A stretch of DNA of 64,000 nucleotides from Synaphobranchus kaupii (GCA_029718625.1 CM056395.1:27202261-27266260), one strand, 5' to 3'. Shown: positions 22,701 to 33,321, counted from the stretch's first letter. The notes: generated by a model from the sequence alone, not told the origin. Program-made: numbers and translations.

Positions 22701-25700
22701 GCCGAGTCATAAACATCCACATAGTCTCCACAGTTATCCGGCACCAGGTCGAAGGAGGAGAATGTGAGCCTGACCTGCTCTCCTGCAGGAACTGTGATCC
22801 TCCACTGAAATGCAAAGAGCAGCATCACAGATCCACAAGGATCCACCCAAACACCACTATTCCTAAGTAACAATATAATAACAATATAATGAAGAGCATA
22901 ATAGATCCCCAAATAGAGGATGATCCACACAGACACCAATACTAATGAGCAGCGTAGCTCCCAAAGAGAAAGAGGGGGGTGGGGGGTACCTGGTACAGCG
23001 CCGCGTTCTCATAATTCTGCACAGGGAACCCTGGGCTCTGGAGCTCCCCGTTGCTGCCTTGCAGGTGGCCGCCTGCTCCAGTAATTTCTGGAAAAGGGGG
23101 GGGGGAGAGAGCGTTGAGTCCCACAGTCATCCACAGGGACTCATCCACCCCACACCCTTCTGTACCTGGGACAGGAACTCCACACACACAGTCCTGCAGT
23201 GGACATGGTACAGGGTCTATGGCAAGGACGGGAAATTCTGGTCCCGGAGGGCCGGTGTGTATGCAGGTTTTCGTTTCCACCAATTACCCTGGCTAAATGA
23301 TCAAATTGGCTGTATACACCAACACTGGTTCACTTAGATCACAGTAAAACGGTTCATACAGGGACACAATTCATGTCAGATCATTAACGTGCTTATCACT
23401 AAATTTAGCTAAAATGTCAGACGGCGCAAATGTTAGGGCTAATTAAGTAAATTAGGCCAGAAGTTTGCATGGAAACCAGAAATGGATACAGCCCTAGTTT
23501 CCCACCTCTGGTCCATCCATGGACCAGTCAGCCATTTTGAGAATTTATCAAGATCACATTATTTTCTCCTTAATTAAAGCAGTGTGGAAGGAGGTTTTCT
23601 GCACATTATCCATGAGAACTGTGCTGTTACGCAGTGAGGGGTACCTGCGATGCTCTCCGGAGCCACTGCATTGTAACGGGCTTTGAATCCTTTGTCTATT
23701 CCTTGGTCATTGGTGTTGAAGTACACCATCAAACTGTTTCCCAGGGAAACCAACGGTTTGGGTTTTGTGCGCCCACAGTACTTTCCTATAAAAGCCGGAA
23801 TGACAGAAACATTTGGCCATCAGTTCTGCCAAACACATACTGTAGCATATTAAATGTACAGTCCATTAGACTCTAAGGATCACATAACCGGTTTTTGAAG
23901 CTTACCAATGATTCCCAGGTTGTCCTGTACAGTGATGAAATCCGATGAACACAAGTCCGTTTCCTCGAGAGAGAAGTCTTCAAACCACAAATGGATGACC
24001 TAAATCACAGCAGAGTACCATTGGCTGCTTTAAACATGGCAGTGCCTTAGTAGAAACATTCTTTTAAGTGATTACAAGCGGAGTGTTTTCTGCATCATAA
24101 CAATGTATCATGCATAGTGTTGTGCATCGTGAGTCAAAAGATCGCTAAAAGTTTTAAAAAAATAGGTAACCCATTTTGCATATTCTACAATTTATAATTT
24201 TGATATCGGATATCCGGGTGGTACTGTCTGTGTCAAAACACACTGGCCACCTTTGTGCCACATACTAAAACTCCTAGAATTCAAAGCTTGCCTGGCATGT
24301 CACCCACTAGTGACTGAATTGAATGTGATGCGTGAACAAGTAAACGCAGAATAAGCATGATGTCGTCTATGAAAGATGATAAAATGTGGGACTTTCCAGC
24401 TGCTTTTTCTTTGTAGTGCGTTATGTTTTTGTTTTTTTATGTGCAGTGGGCCATGTACCTTATCTGGGCTGACAGTGATGTGCCAACTGCAGCTGTCGCC
24501 GTTGTCATAGCTACTTGGGTAGTCTTTACTGGTGAACTCTCCTGAAGGCTCGGTTAGTTTCTGTGGATTCCCACATCCGGAGTCAGTCACTGCATCTGTG
24601 CATGGAGAGGCCATTTTAACCCTTCATTTTCAGAACTGACCGCATTGATATTGTTGAACTGATACTCTGACTTATTTGATGATTGATTGGGCCAAAGAAA
24701 ACCAACATTATTACTTTCTTTCTCACAGCACCGTATATAGCTATACCTGAAAAAACCTTTGTAAATGCTATGTCATCTTACTGGCAACATATCAGCAGAT
24801 AAGCCGTTTAACCAGCCAGTCAATAATTTACGGCCTTGATAGAGTCGACATGTAATCTACCACATGCATCTGTAACACTGTAAATGCTAGCAGTTGCCTT
24901 CATTCGATACTACAACCAGCTGACAACCAAAAAAACGATGTAATCCCCTGTAAGATGGTACTTTTTGAAAATACCAGTCGGCTAATTTCTCTGAAGAAAT
25001 AGAGTAATGGAGAATTAGAACTGTAATGAGTCACTGAGTACTCCATTATAGAGCTGTAATGAGTCACTGAGTACTGCTTCATTGGAGCTATAATGACTCA
25101 TTGAATACTCGCTCATTCGAGAGCCATAATGACTCTCTGAGTACTCCATTAGAGAGCTGTAATGACTCACTGAATACTCGTTCATTAGAGAGCTGGAATG
25201 ACTCTCTGAGTACTCCTTCATTAGAGCTGTAATGTGTCACCAAGTACTCCTTTATTAGAGCTGTAATGACTCACTGAATACTCCTTCATTAGAGAGCTGC
25301 AATGACTCTATTGAGTACTCCTTTATTAGAGAGCTGCAATGACTCTCTTGAGTACTCCTTTATTAAGGCCAATTCATAGTCGGCAAAAAAAAAGTATGCG
25401 TATGGACGTCCGCATGGTCTGCACGGACCTAAATGACATCATAGCAGACCCAAAATGGACCCTGAGCGGGCATCCGGCTAGGCAGTCAGCGCAGCAGTCC
25501 TTTATTGAGACCTGTCGTTTCACCTACAAGCATACCTTCTGCATAATGTAACCTTCTGCCATGAAGGACGGCATTGTTCTTACAATTTTTCATGCAAAAA
25601 ATTATGGGAAATGTAGCCTACAAAGGGGGGGTTGGTACACTCAACTATGAAAGGCAAAAGTCAGCGTGTCCATGTACGTGTCTGCTCCCTGTTTTAATCA

Positions 25701-25965
25701 CTCTGTAACCACCTTTAGAGAGCTGTAATGACTGTGAGAAAACCCCTTAATTAGAGAGCAGTGAGTACTCCTTTTGTAGAGAGCAGTAATATCTATTTGC
25801 CAAATAAAACTCACCTCCTCCTCCCCCTGCTGAGGACTTGCGCTCTGTGACATACGCCACGATCAGGCCAATGCTCACTCCGGTCAGAGCCACGAACAGA
25901 AAGATGAGGCATTTCTCCAGGGTGGTGAAGCTCCGACGACGCTTTCTGGAAAATTCCATTTCCAT
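8813..25965 (-). CDS. type II transmembrane CUB-chymotrypsin-CUB serine protease with mucin-like tail
   Basis: Twenty coding exons with GT-AG borders join without a frame break (3642 nt, 1213 aa). From E1 to E20: 25815-25965, 24459-24595, 23906-23999, 23645-23785, 22990-23087, 22693-22804, 22115-22306, 19823-20044, 19196-19336, 18199-18435, 17644-17829, 16089-16198, 15429-15529, 14368-14645, 13376-13539, 11637-11820, 10911-11129, 10536-10676, 9851-10087, 8813-9309. Domains: cytoplasmic/TM segment 1-50; CUB1 51-174, CUB2 175-308, CUB3 309-429, CUB4 430-570; peptidase S1 about 571-849; CUB5 850-969; CUB6 970 to ~1100; Thr-rich tail to 1213. His637, Asp690 and Ser791 form an intact triad, so an active ectoenzyme is predicted. 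Start 25965 was chosen for its CACCATGG context; an in-frame ATG at 26010 would add 15 residues. Nearest known relatives by layout are ovochymase/oviductin (protease plus CUBs) and membrane-bound proteases such as matriptase, but none matches this order. The substrate is unknown. Confidence 0.85.
8836..9160 (-). repeat. in-frame 27/36-bp coding minisatellite
   Basis: Ten units of 36 nt or 27 nt ('ggttgtggtgtctatggtgg' on the plus strand) all keep the minus-strand reading frame. The strand that reads Met/Val or Trp-rich ORFs is only a shadow. The repeat encodes the Thr-rich tail of the protease. Confidence 0.9.
10150..10376. mobile_element. fold-back MITE in the intron before CUB6
   Basis: The ends are inverted copies: 'aggggtgaccaaccctggtc' near 10166 and 'gaccagggttggccacccct' near 10352. 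The match continues inward through 'gagagccgcagggtc'. Related unpaired pieces occur near 23230 and 58735. It has no coding capacity. Confidence 0.75.
10536..11129 (-). CDS. protease exons 17-18: CUB domain 5
   Basis: Exons 10911-11129 and 10536-10676 encode CUB5, with cysteines in SGCGGA, AVCLWNI, QLCLND and THCGY. The preceding exon uses the weak donor CACA|GTACGA; I chose it because it alone gives the phase needed here. Confidence 0.85.
10693..10772. repeat. (CA)n microsatellite
   Basis: About 40 uninterrupted AC dinucleotides lie in the intron between protease exons 17 and 18. Confidence 0.97.
11637..16198 (-). CDS. protease exons 12-16: chymotrypsin-C/elastase-like S1 catalytic domain
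   Basis: The exons are 16089-16198, 15429-15529, 14368-14645, 13376-13539 and 11637-11820. The propeptide reads [14 protein letters not shown], with cleavage predicted at Arg588-Ile589 (RIVNG). The catalytic blocks are LTAAHC (His637), EFDIALI (Asp690) and GDSGGP (Ser791). The closest family look is [38 protein letters not shown] and [10 protein letters not shown]. The residue six before the catalytic Ser is Ser (KSVCQGDS), as in chymotrypsins, which argues against trypsin-like Arg/Lys specificity. The propeptide Cys576 and the Cys in SFACRPP could keep the two chains linked after activation. Confidence 0.9.
11877..12140. mobile_element. MITE with 'agctgtgtccgaatca' inverted ends
   Basis: The left end 'ctgtgtccgaatca' pairs with the right end 'tgattcagacacag'. 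The interior has recurrent 'gtatgc' blocks. The same family occurs at about 57745-57998 and 61228-61498. The ends resemble hAT-type fish MITEs. It lies in the intron between protease exons 15 and 16. Confidence 0.65.
12374..12916 (-). mobile_element. internally deleted Tc1/mariner element with perfect terminal repeats
   Basis: A 24-bp terminal sequence starting cactgcccggcc is exactly inverted at the other end (12893-12916), and both ends are flanked by TA. The 543-bp body keeps a transposase remnant on the minus strand ([10 protein letters not shown] ... [10 protein letters not shown]), so about two thirds of a normal Tc1 is missing. Perfect termini suggest fairly recent movement. It is nested in the intron between protease exons 15 and 16. 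Confidence 0.9.
13080..13375 (-). repeat. 36-bp minisatellite abutting the exon-15 donor
   Basis: About seven units of 'ctggcattgtccacctcgag' type run right up to the 5' splice site at 13375. One internal unit (near 13230) keeps the donor context TGCCAG|GTCAGTG exactly; the others are altered to CAG|GTTTTA. Read-through from exon 15 stays open for about 115 codons. Confidence 0.85.
14060..14367 (-). repeat. 42-bp minisatellite carrying duplicated 5' splice sites
   Basis: Seven or eight units in GC-rich DNA begin at the exon-14 donor. Each unit ends in GAGACAG followed by GTGAGG or a variant, so the true donor (GAGACAG|GTGAGG) is copied at about 42-bp spacing, near 14319, 14277, 14153 and 14111. 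The exon reading frame meets TGA at 14339-14341 in the first unit. Confidence 0.85.
14649..15188 (-). repeat. 39-bp minisatellite upstream of the exon-14 acceptor
   Basis: About 14 copies of 'gtgagcactagtcccaatgc...acttctatcata' fill the intron next to the acceptor of protease exon 14. Both strands stay open, producing spurious 180-residue ORFs. Confidence 0.93.
15790..16050. repeat. ~22-bp minisatellite
   Basis: About eleven copies of 'gcagccacacccaaacacacct' and variants lie in the intron just after protease exon 12. Confidence 0.92.
16345..17055. repeat. ~36-bp minisatellite
   Basis: About 19 units of 'gcagagtaatgccactgtga' plus 'catgctgtataaaatg' or 'catgctgtatttatg' lie between protease exons 11 and 12. 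Two unit types are grouped into blocks: a middle run with 'ataaaatg' and flanking runs with 'atttatg'. This is the usual signature of unequal exchange. Confidence 0.95.
17425..17565 (+). mobile_element. non-LTR retrotransposon 3'-end fragment
   Basis: The text 'ccatccatccattatctaac ... gcctatcccagcatgcattg ... acaccctggacaggtcgcca' is a widely dispersed fish LINE 3' region (L2/CR1-like, assigned by phrase recognition). No ORF is retained. Confidence 0.65.
17644..18435 (-). CDS. protease exons 10-11: CUB domain 4 and Pro-rich linker
   Basis: Exons 18199-18435 and 17644-17829 encode CUB4 with cysteines in QGCGGA, SQCLWSI, GTCFDN and PFCGSK. They also carry a Pro/Thr-rich linker ([15 protein letters not shown]) leading to the protease. 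The first exon is 237 nt, identical in length to the first CUB6 exon. Confidence 0.88.
19196..20044 (-). CDS. protease exons 8-9: CUB domain 3
   Basis: Exons 19823-20044 and 19196-19336 encode CUB3. Its cysteines are in SGCGST, LRCVWNI, GNCGKD and KHCGY. VWNIT is an N-glycosylation sequon. The second exon is 141 nt, the same length as the last exon of CUB1 and of CUB5. Confidence 0.88.
20184..21313 (+). mobile_element. TTAA-flanked DNA transposon with ~250-bp inverted ends
   Basis: TTAA at 20184-20187 and 21310-21313 brackets ends AGGGTAAGTTCGCTATTTTGG and its diverged inverted copy, and the inverted match runs about 250 bp inward. The middle contains an acidic ORF start (20664-20822; [17 protein letters not shown], then [13 protein letters not shown]) resembling proteins carried by some fish DNA elements. 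No transposase core is present, so the copy is probably non-autonomous. TTAA target sites fit piggyBac- or Kolobok-type elements. It lies between protease exons 7 and 8. Confidence 0.75.
21470..21985. repeat. ~29-bp minisatellite
   Basis: About 17 copies of 'agtcagagaggctaaagaac' plus 'tttacaggc' and variants lie in the intron between protease exons 7 and 8. Confidence 0.95.
22115..23087 (-). CDS. protease exons 5-7: CUB domain 2 lacking the first disulfide
   Basis: Exons 22990-23087, 22693-22804 and 22115-22306 encode a CUB domain with [28 protein letters not shown] and DYVDVYD. The first Cys (now ITGAGGH) and second Cys (now ALYQWRI) are absent, while DNCGDY and HFCGG remain. A 20-residue Ser/Thr/Pro-rich linker follows. 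Some CUB domains in other proteins also lack this pair. Confidence 0.85.
23645..24595 (-). CDS. protease exons 2-4: CUB domain 1
   Basis: Three exons (24459-24595, 23906-23999, 23645-23785) encode one CUB domain. All four usual cysteines are present, in the contexts [20 protein letters not shown] and KYCGR. The end of the domain has the CUB hallmark GFKARYNA. Phases 1-0-1-1 join cleanly. Confidence 0.85.
24990..25375. repeat. ~36-bp minisatellite in protease intron 1
   Basis: About ten diverged units of 'agagctgtaatgactcactg' plus 'agtactccttcatt' occur here. A last half-unit lies near 25715-25790. The interruption at 25370-25690 looks like an inserted unrelated sequence starting 'ggccaattcatagtcggc'. 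Confidence 0.88.
25815..25965 (-). CDS. protease exon 1: cytoplasmic tail and signal-anchor
   Basis: It encodes 50 residues. A basic SRKRRR stretch (6-11) is followed by SFTTLEK and a hydrophobic segment at about 19-38 ([20 protein letters not shown]), then a Gly-rich linker. Basic residues on the N-terminal side predict a type II topology, with the CUB and protease parts outside the cell. The TTLEK-plus-anchor pattern recalls the N-termini of neprilysin-type membrane peptidases; this similarity is weak. Confidence 0.8.
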
Positions 25966-26045
25966 GGTGCAGAGTTGTGCCGGAGATGTGCAGGTGCTTG
26001 TGCAGGGCACAGGCGTGTGAGATTTACTTGAAGGTGGATCTCGGG

Positions 26046-26051
26046 TTTATA
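26046..26051 (-). promoter_or_regulatory. putative TATA box of the CUB protease gene
   Basis: The minus strand reads TATAAA about 81 nt upstream of the ATG at 25965, so transcription would begin near 26015-26020 with a ~50-nt leader. A (CT)n tract lies just beside it at about 26059-26073. Assigned by position and motif only. Confidence 0.45.
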
Positions 26052-26174
26052 ACAGCCACTCTCTCTCTCTCTCCTGACCTTTGAGAGGCTGAACTTTAGA
26101 GTTCAGACTTTCATGGAGTTTAGGGCCTCGGATCCGTGTTTTCCAAAGCAGAATATCCGTTAACAACAAAGCTA

Positions 26175-28260
26175 GGGTACTACTACTATTACTATACTAC
26201 TATACTGCTGCTACCGCTACTACTACAACTACTATTACTATACTACTGCTGCTACCGCTACTACTACAACTACTATTACTATACTACTGCTGCTACCGCT
26301 ACTACTACAACTACTATTACTATACTACTGCTGCTACCGCTACTACTACAACTACTATTACTATACTACTGCTGCTACCGCTACTACTACAACTACTATT
26401 ACTATACTACTGCTGCTACCGCTATTACTACTACTAGTACTATTACTATACTACTGCTGCTACCGCTATTACTACTACTACTATTACTATACTACTGCTG
26501 CTACCGCTACTACTACAACTACTATTACTATACTACTGCTGCTACCGCTACTACTACTACTACTATTACTATACTACTGCTGCTACCGCTACTACTACAA
26601 CTACTATTACTATACTACTGCTGCTACCGCTATTACTACTACTAGTACTATTACTATACTACTGCTGCTACCGCTATTACTACAACTACTATTACTATAC
26701 TACTGCTGCTACCGCTACTACTACAACTACTATTACTATACTACTGCTGCTACCGCTATTACTACTACTAGTACTATTACTATACTACTGCTGCTACCGC
26801 TACTACTACAACTACTACTATTACTATACTACTATACTGCTGCTACCGCTACTACTACTACTACTACTATTACTATACTACTGCTGCTACCGCTACTATT
26901 ACTATACTACTATACTGCTGCTACTGCTACTACTACAACTACTATTACTGCTGCTACTGCTACTACTACTGCTACTACCGCTACTACTACTGCTACTACC
27001 GCTACTACTACAACTACTATTACTGCTGCTACTGCTACTACTACTGCTACTACCGCTACTACTACAACTACTATTACTGCTGCTACTGCTACTACTACTG
27101 CTACTACCGCTACTACTACAACTACTATTACTGCTGCTACTGCTACTACTACTGCTGCTACTGCTACTACTACTACTACTATTACTGCTGCTACCGCTAC
27201 TACTACTGCTACTACCGCTGCTACTACAACTACTATTACTATACTACTGCTGCTACTGCTACTACTACTACTACTACTATTACTATACTACTGCTGCTAC
27301 CGCTACTACTACTGCTGCTACTACTGCTGCTACCGCTACTACTACTGCTGCTACCGCTACTACTACAACTACTACTATTACTATACTACTGCTGCTACTG
27401 CTATTACTGCTACTACTACTATTACTATACTACTGCTGCTACCGCTACTACTACAACTACTATTACTACTGCTGCTGCTACCGCTACTACTACAACTACT
27501 ATTACTACTGCTGCTGCTACCGCTACTACTACAACTACTACTATTACTATACTACTATACTGCTGCTACCGCTACTACTACTGCTGCTACCGCTACTACT
27601 ACAACTACTACTATTACTATACTACTATACTGCTGCTACCGCTACTACTACTGCTGCTACCGCTACTACTACAACTACTACTATTACTATACTACTATAC
27701 TGCTGCTACTGCTACTACTACTACTACTACTATTACTATACTACTGCTGCTACCGCTACTACTACAACTACTATTACTACTGCTGCTGCTACCGCTACTA
27801 CTACAACTACTATTACTACTGCTGCTGCTACCGCTACTACTACAACTACTACTATTACTATACTACTGCTGCTACCGCTACTACTACAACTACTATTACT
27901 ACTGCTGCTGCTACCGCTACTACTACAACTACTATTACTACTACTGCTGCTACCGCTACTACTACAACTACTATTACTACTGCTGCTGCTACCGCTACTA
28001 CTACAACTACTATTACTACTGCTGCTGCTACCGCTACTACTACTACTACTACTATTACTATACTACTGCTGCTACCGCTACTACTACAACTACTATTACT
28101 ACTGCTGCTGCTACCGCTACTACTACAACTACTATTACTACTGCTGCTGCTACCGCTACTACTACAACTACTATTACTATACTACTGCTGCTACCGCTAC
28201 TACTACTACTAATACTGCTGCTACTACTACTACTACTACTATTACAATACTACCCTTACT
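26175..28260. repeat. 2.1-kb triplet-based tandem array (CTA/CTG/CCG/CAA)
   Basis: Almost the whole stretch is built from trinucleotides such as CTACTACTAC, CTGCTGCTAC and CGCTACTACT. They are arranged in higher-order units of about 40-45 bp, ending in ATTACTATACTACTG. Frames on the plus strand read Tyr/Thr/Leu-rich and are not real proteins. It begins about 120 bp beyond the putative TATA box of the protease gene. Confidence 0.95.
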
Positions 28261-28991
28261 ACTAATAATAATAAAAATAGTAGAATATTGGAATAATAGT
28301 AAATGCGTTGATAGTAGTGACTTTCATTAAAAGTCACATGCACAGCAGACGTTACATTGTGGATGTATCTTAAAAATGTATTCATTTGATATTTTAAAAT
28401 ATTTTCAAAATAAAACATGTTTTAGACACATATTTTGAGTGAGTCAAAGACAATGTGGTTCGTAAAACAGGCTTCAAAAGATTTGGAACCTTTGTATGTG
28501 AAGCTGAACTAAAACAGCATTTAAATTTTTTATAAATTTTTTTTTTAAACAGTTGAATTTGTGGACTAACTGGCTTCCCAATCACATATTAATCTCCAAA
28601 CCCAGAGTCATCACAGACACTCTCATCCTGAGTGACATATAGACATAAAGAGGAGCTTAGAGCTCACGAGTAAACATTCTCCCGCCCTGTTAAACCACAG
28701 GCAGCATTTTACTATCTATTTATGATAGGGCGGAGATAAAAATAGTCATTGGGGATATCTGTCCTTAAGATATGTACGATTACCTCCCATAAACTGCTCA
28801 AGCTTTCAATTTATCTGTAATATCAACTTGTTTGCAGTTGTAAGGCCTTGACAAAATCACACCTGCAACCCACAATATAACACAGCCGTGAGCCCTCTCA
28901 TCTCCTGCCATTAGCAGCCATGTGACTATCGGCTCTCTTCCTTTTCTACCCAACACACCCAGTTCATGAGTCTCTCTCTCTCTCTCTCTCT

Positions 28992-29023
<32 letters not shown>

Positions 29024-29690
29024 CTGCTAAGTGCCTGTAATTTAATGCTAATGAAATTGCAGAAGGCTACCGTGAGTGCCTTTTTGCGAATGATTGCCTT
29101 TGATATCGCTACTCTGTGTTACCACCCGCTTATGTTGATTTCCCTCTGTGTCACAATTCATCTAATGCTACCCCTCAGTGTAATTTGCCTGTTTTGACTT
29201 TATATTTGTAACCCTTCTTTGTCACTCAAGTTGTATGTAAAGTATTTAAAGTATTTACATGAATTGACAAAATGTCCCTCAACCTGTACACTCGTCAGTG
29301 TTTCCAATAAAATTGAACTAGCACAAAAATACCAGACTAGCCGTAGTGGACAGAGAGCATATAGACAAACAAATCTCTTGTTCAAATGTCACTGAAGCCA
29401 TCATATTGAGCTGCAGTAATAAAGCACTTGGCTGAGATTATTAATATTTATTCACATCCTGTCAGATAAATTATTGAAATTATGTATTGAATCAAAAAAA
29501 AAAGCAAATATTTCCAATTCATCAATGTCTATGCATTTCAGTCGACAGGTACTTGTGACAAGTTTTTTTGTGTATTATAAACACATAGGACACCTCAGAG
29601 TAGAAATAATAAAGGGAATAATAATAAAGATGCTTAGACCAAGGTGCATACACACATACATACCGTATATACATATATGCACATCAGTCC
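28261..29690. other. AT-rich intergenic spacer between two arrays
   Basis: I see no exon, promoter or recognised mobile element. A (CT)n tract at about 28972-29022 is the only simple repeat of note. Confidence 0.5.
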
Positions 29691-30627
29691 ACATGCACAA
29701 ACACACACACACAGAGCACACTCCTCATACACACACACTGCACACTCTCACAGAGCACACTCCTCATACACACACACACACTGCACACTCTCACAGAGCA
29801 CACTCCTCTTACACACACACACTGCACACTCACACAGAGCACACTCCTCTTACACACACACTGCACACTCTCACAGAGCACACTCCTCATACACACACAC
29901 TCTCACAGAGCACACTCCTCATACACACACACACACTGCACACTCTCACAGAGCACACTCCTCTTACACACACACACTGCACACTCACACAGAGCACACT
30001 CCTCATACACACACACTGCACACTCTCACAGAGCACACTCCTCATACACACACACACACTGCACACTCTCACAGAGCACACTCCTCTTACACACACACAC
30101 TGCACACTCACACAGAGCACACTCCTCTTACACACACACACACACACACACTGCACACTCTCACAGAGCACACTCCTCATACACACACTCACACAGCACA
30201 CTCCTCATACACACACACTGCACACTCTCACAGAGCACACTCCTCTTACACACACACACACTGCACACTCACACAGAGCACACTCCTCTTACACACACAC
30301 TGCACACTCACACAGAGCACACTCCTCATACACACACTCACACAGCACACTCCTCTTACACACACACTGCACACTCTCACAGAGCACACTCCTCTTACAC
30401 ACACACTGCACACTCACACAGAGCACACTCCTCATACACACACACTGCACACTCACAGAGCACACTCCTCTTACACACACACACTGCACACTCTCACAGA
30501 GCACACTCCTCTTACACACACACTGCACACTCACACAGAGCACACTCCTCATACACACACACTGCACACTCTCACAGAGCACACTCCTCTTACACACACA
30601 CACTGCACACTCACACAGAGCACACTC

Positions 30628-30666
<39 letters not shown>

Positions 30667-31740
30667 CTCACACAGAGCACACTCCTCATACACACACTCA
30701 CACAGCACACTCCTCATACACACACACTGCACACTCTCACAGAGCACACTCCTCTTACACACACACACACACTGCACACTCACACAGAGCACACTCCTCT
30801 TACACACACACTGCACACTCACACAGAGCACACTCCTCATACACACACTCACACAGCACACTCCTCTTACACACACACTGCACACTCTCACAGAGCACAC
30901 TCCTCTTACACACACACTGCACACTCACACAGAGCACACTCCTCATACACACACACTGCACACTCTCACAGAGCACACTCCTCTTACACACACACACTGC
31001 ACACTCTCACAGAGCACACTCCTCTTACACACACACTGCACACTCACACAGAGCACACTCCTCATACACACACACTGCACACTCTCACAGAGCACACTCC
31101 TCTTACACACACACACTGCACTCTCACAGAGCACACTCCTCTTACACACACACACTGCACACTCTCACAGAGCACACTCCTCTTACACACACACACTGCA
31201 CTCTCACAGAGCACACTCCTCTTACACACACACACTGCACACTCACACAGAGCACACTCCTCATACACACACACTGCACACTCTCACAGAGCACACTCCT
31301 CTTACACACACACACTGCACTCTCACAGAGCACACTCCTCTTACACACACACACTGCACACTCACACAGAGCACACTCCTCATACACACACTCACACAGC
31401 ACACTCCTCTTACACACACACTGCACACTCTCACAGAGCACACTCCTCTTACACACACACACACACACTGCACACTCACACAGAGCACACTCCTCACACA
31501 CACACACACACTGCACACTCTCACAGAGCACACTCCTCTTACACACACACACTGCACACTCACACAGAGCACACTCCTCTTACACACACACTGCACACTC
31601 ACACAGAGCACACTCCTCATACACACACACACTGTGCACACTCACACAGAGCACACTCCTCTTACACACACACTGCACACTCACACAGAGCACACTCCTC
31701 ATACACACACACACTGTGCACACTCACACAGAGCACGCTC

Positions 31741-31793
<53 letters not shown>

Positions 31794-33165
31794 CTCTCAC
31801 AGAGCACACTCCTCATACACACACACACTGTGCACACTCACACAGAGCACACTCCTCTTACACACACACTGCACACTCACACAGAGCACACTCCTCATAC
31901 ACACACACACTGCACACTCACACAGAGCACACTCCTCATACACACACACACTGTGCACACTCACACAGAGCACACTCCTCTTACACACACACTGCACACT
32001 CACACAGAGCACACTCCTCATACACACACACACTGTGCACACTCACACAGAGCACACTCCTCTTACACACACACTGCACACTCACACAGAGCACACTCCT
32101 CATACACACACACACTGTGCACACTCACACAGAGCACACTCCTCTTACACACACACTGCACACTCACACAGAGCACACTCCTCATACACACACACACTGT
32201 GCACACTCACACAGAGCACACTCCTCTTACACACACACACTGCACACTCACACAGAGCACACTCCTCATACACACACACACTGCACACTCTCACAGAGCA
32301 CACTCCTCTTACACACACACACTGCACACTCTCACAGAGCACACTCCTCTTACACACACACACTGCACACTCACACAGAGCACACTCCTCATACACACAC
32401 ACTGCACACTCACACAGAGCACACTCCTCATACACACACTGCACACTCACACAGAGCACACTCCTCTTACACACACACACTGCACACTCACACAGAGCAC
32501 ACTCCTCTTACACACACACACACACACACACTGCACTCTCACACAGAGCACACTCCTCATACACACACACACTGCACACTCTCACAGAGCACACTCCTCT
32601 TACACACACACACTGCACACTCTCACAGAGCACACTCCTCTTACACACACACACTGCACACTCTCACAGAGCACACTCCTCATACACACACACTGCACAC
32701 TCACACAGAGCACACTCCTCATACACACACACTGCACACTCACACAGAGCACACTCCTCATACACACACACTGCACACTCACACAGAGCACACTCCTCAT
32801 ACACACACACTGCACTCACACAGAGCACACTCCTCATACACACACACACACACACACTGCACACTCTCACAGAGCACACTCCTCATACACACACACTGCA
32901 CACTCACACAGAGCACACTCCTCATACACACACACTGCACACTCACACAGAGCACACTCCTCATACACACACACTGCACACTCTCACAGAGCACACTCCT
33001 CTTACACACACACACTGCACACTCACACAGAGCACACTCCTCATACACACACACACACACACTCTCACAGAGCACACTCCTCTTACACACACACACACAC
33101 TGCACACTCACACAGAGCACACTCCTCTTACACACACACACTGCACACTCACACAGAGCACACTC

Positions 33166-33202
<37 letters not shown>

Positions 33203-33321
33203 CTCACACAGAGCACACTCCTCTTACACACACACACTGCACACTCACACAGAGCACACTCCTCTTACACACACACACACTGCACACTCTCACAGAGCAC
33301 ACTCCTCTTACACACACACAC

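Noticed and set aside
23505..23525. Palindrome ctggtccat..atggaccag
   Set aside because: Short, and part of a diverged MITE-like fragment; no regulatory role can be supported.
26136..26645. 169-residue Tyr/Thr/Leu-rich ORF
   Set aside because: It is a reading of the triplet array without any start context or conservation.
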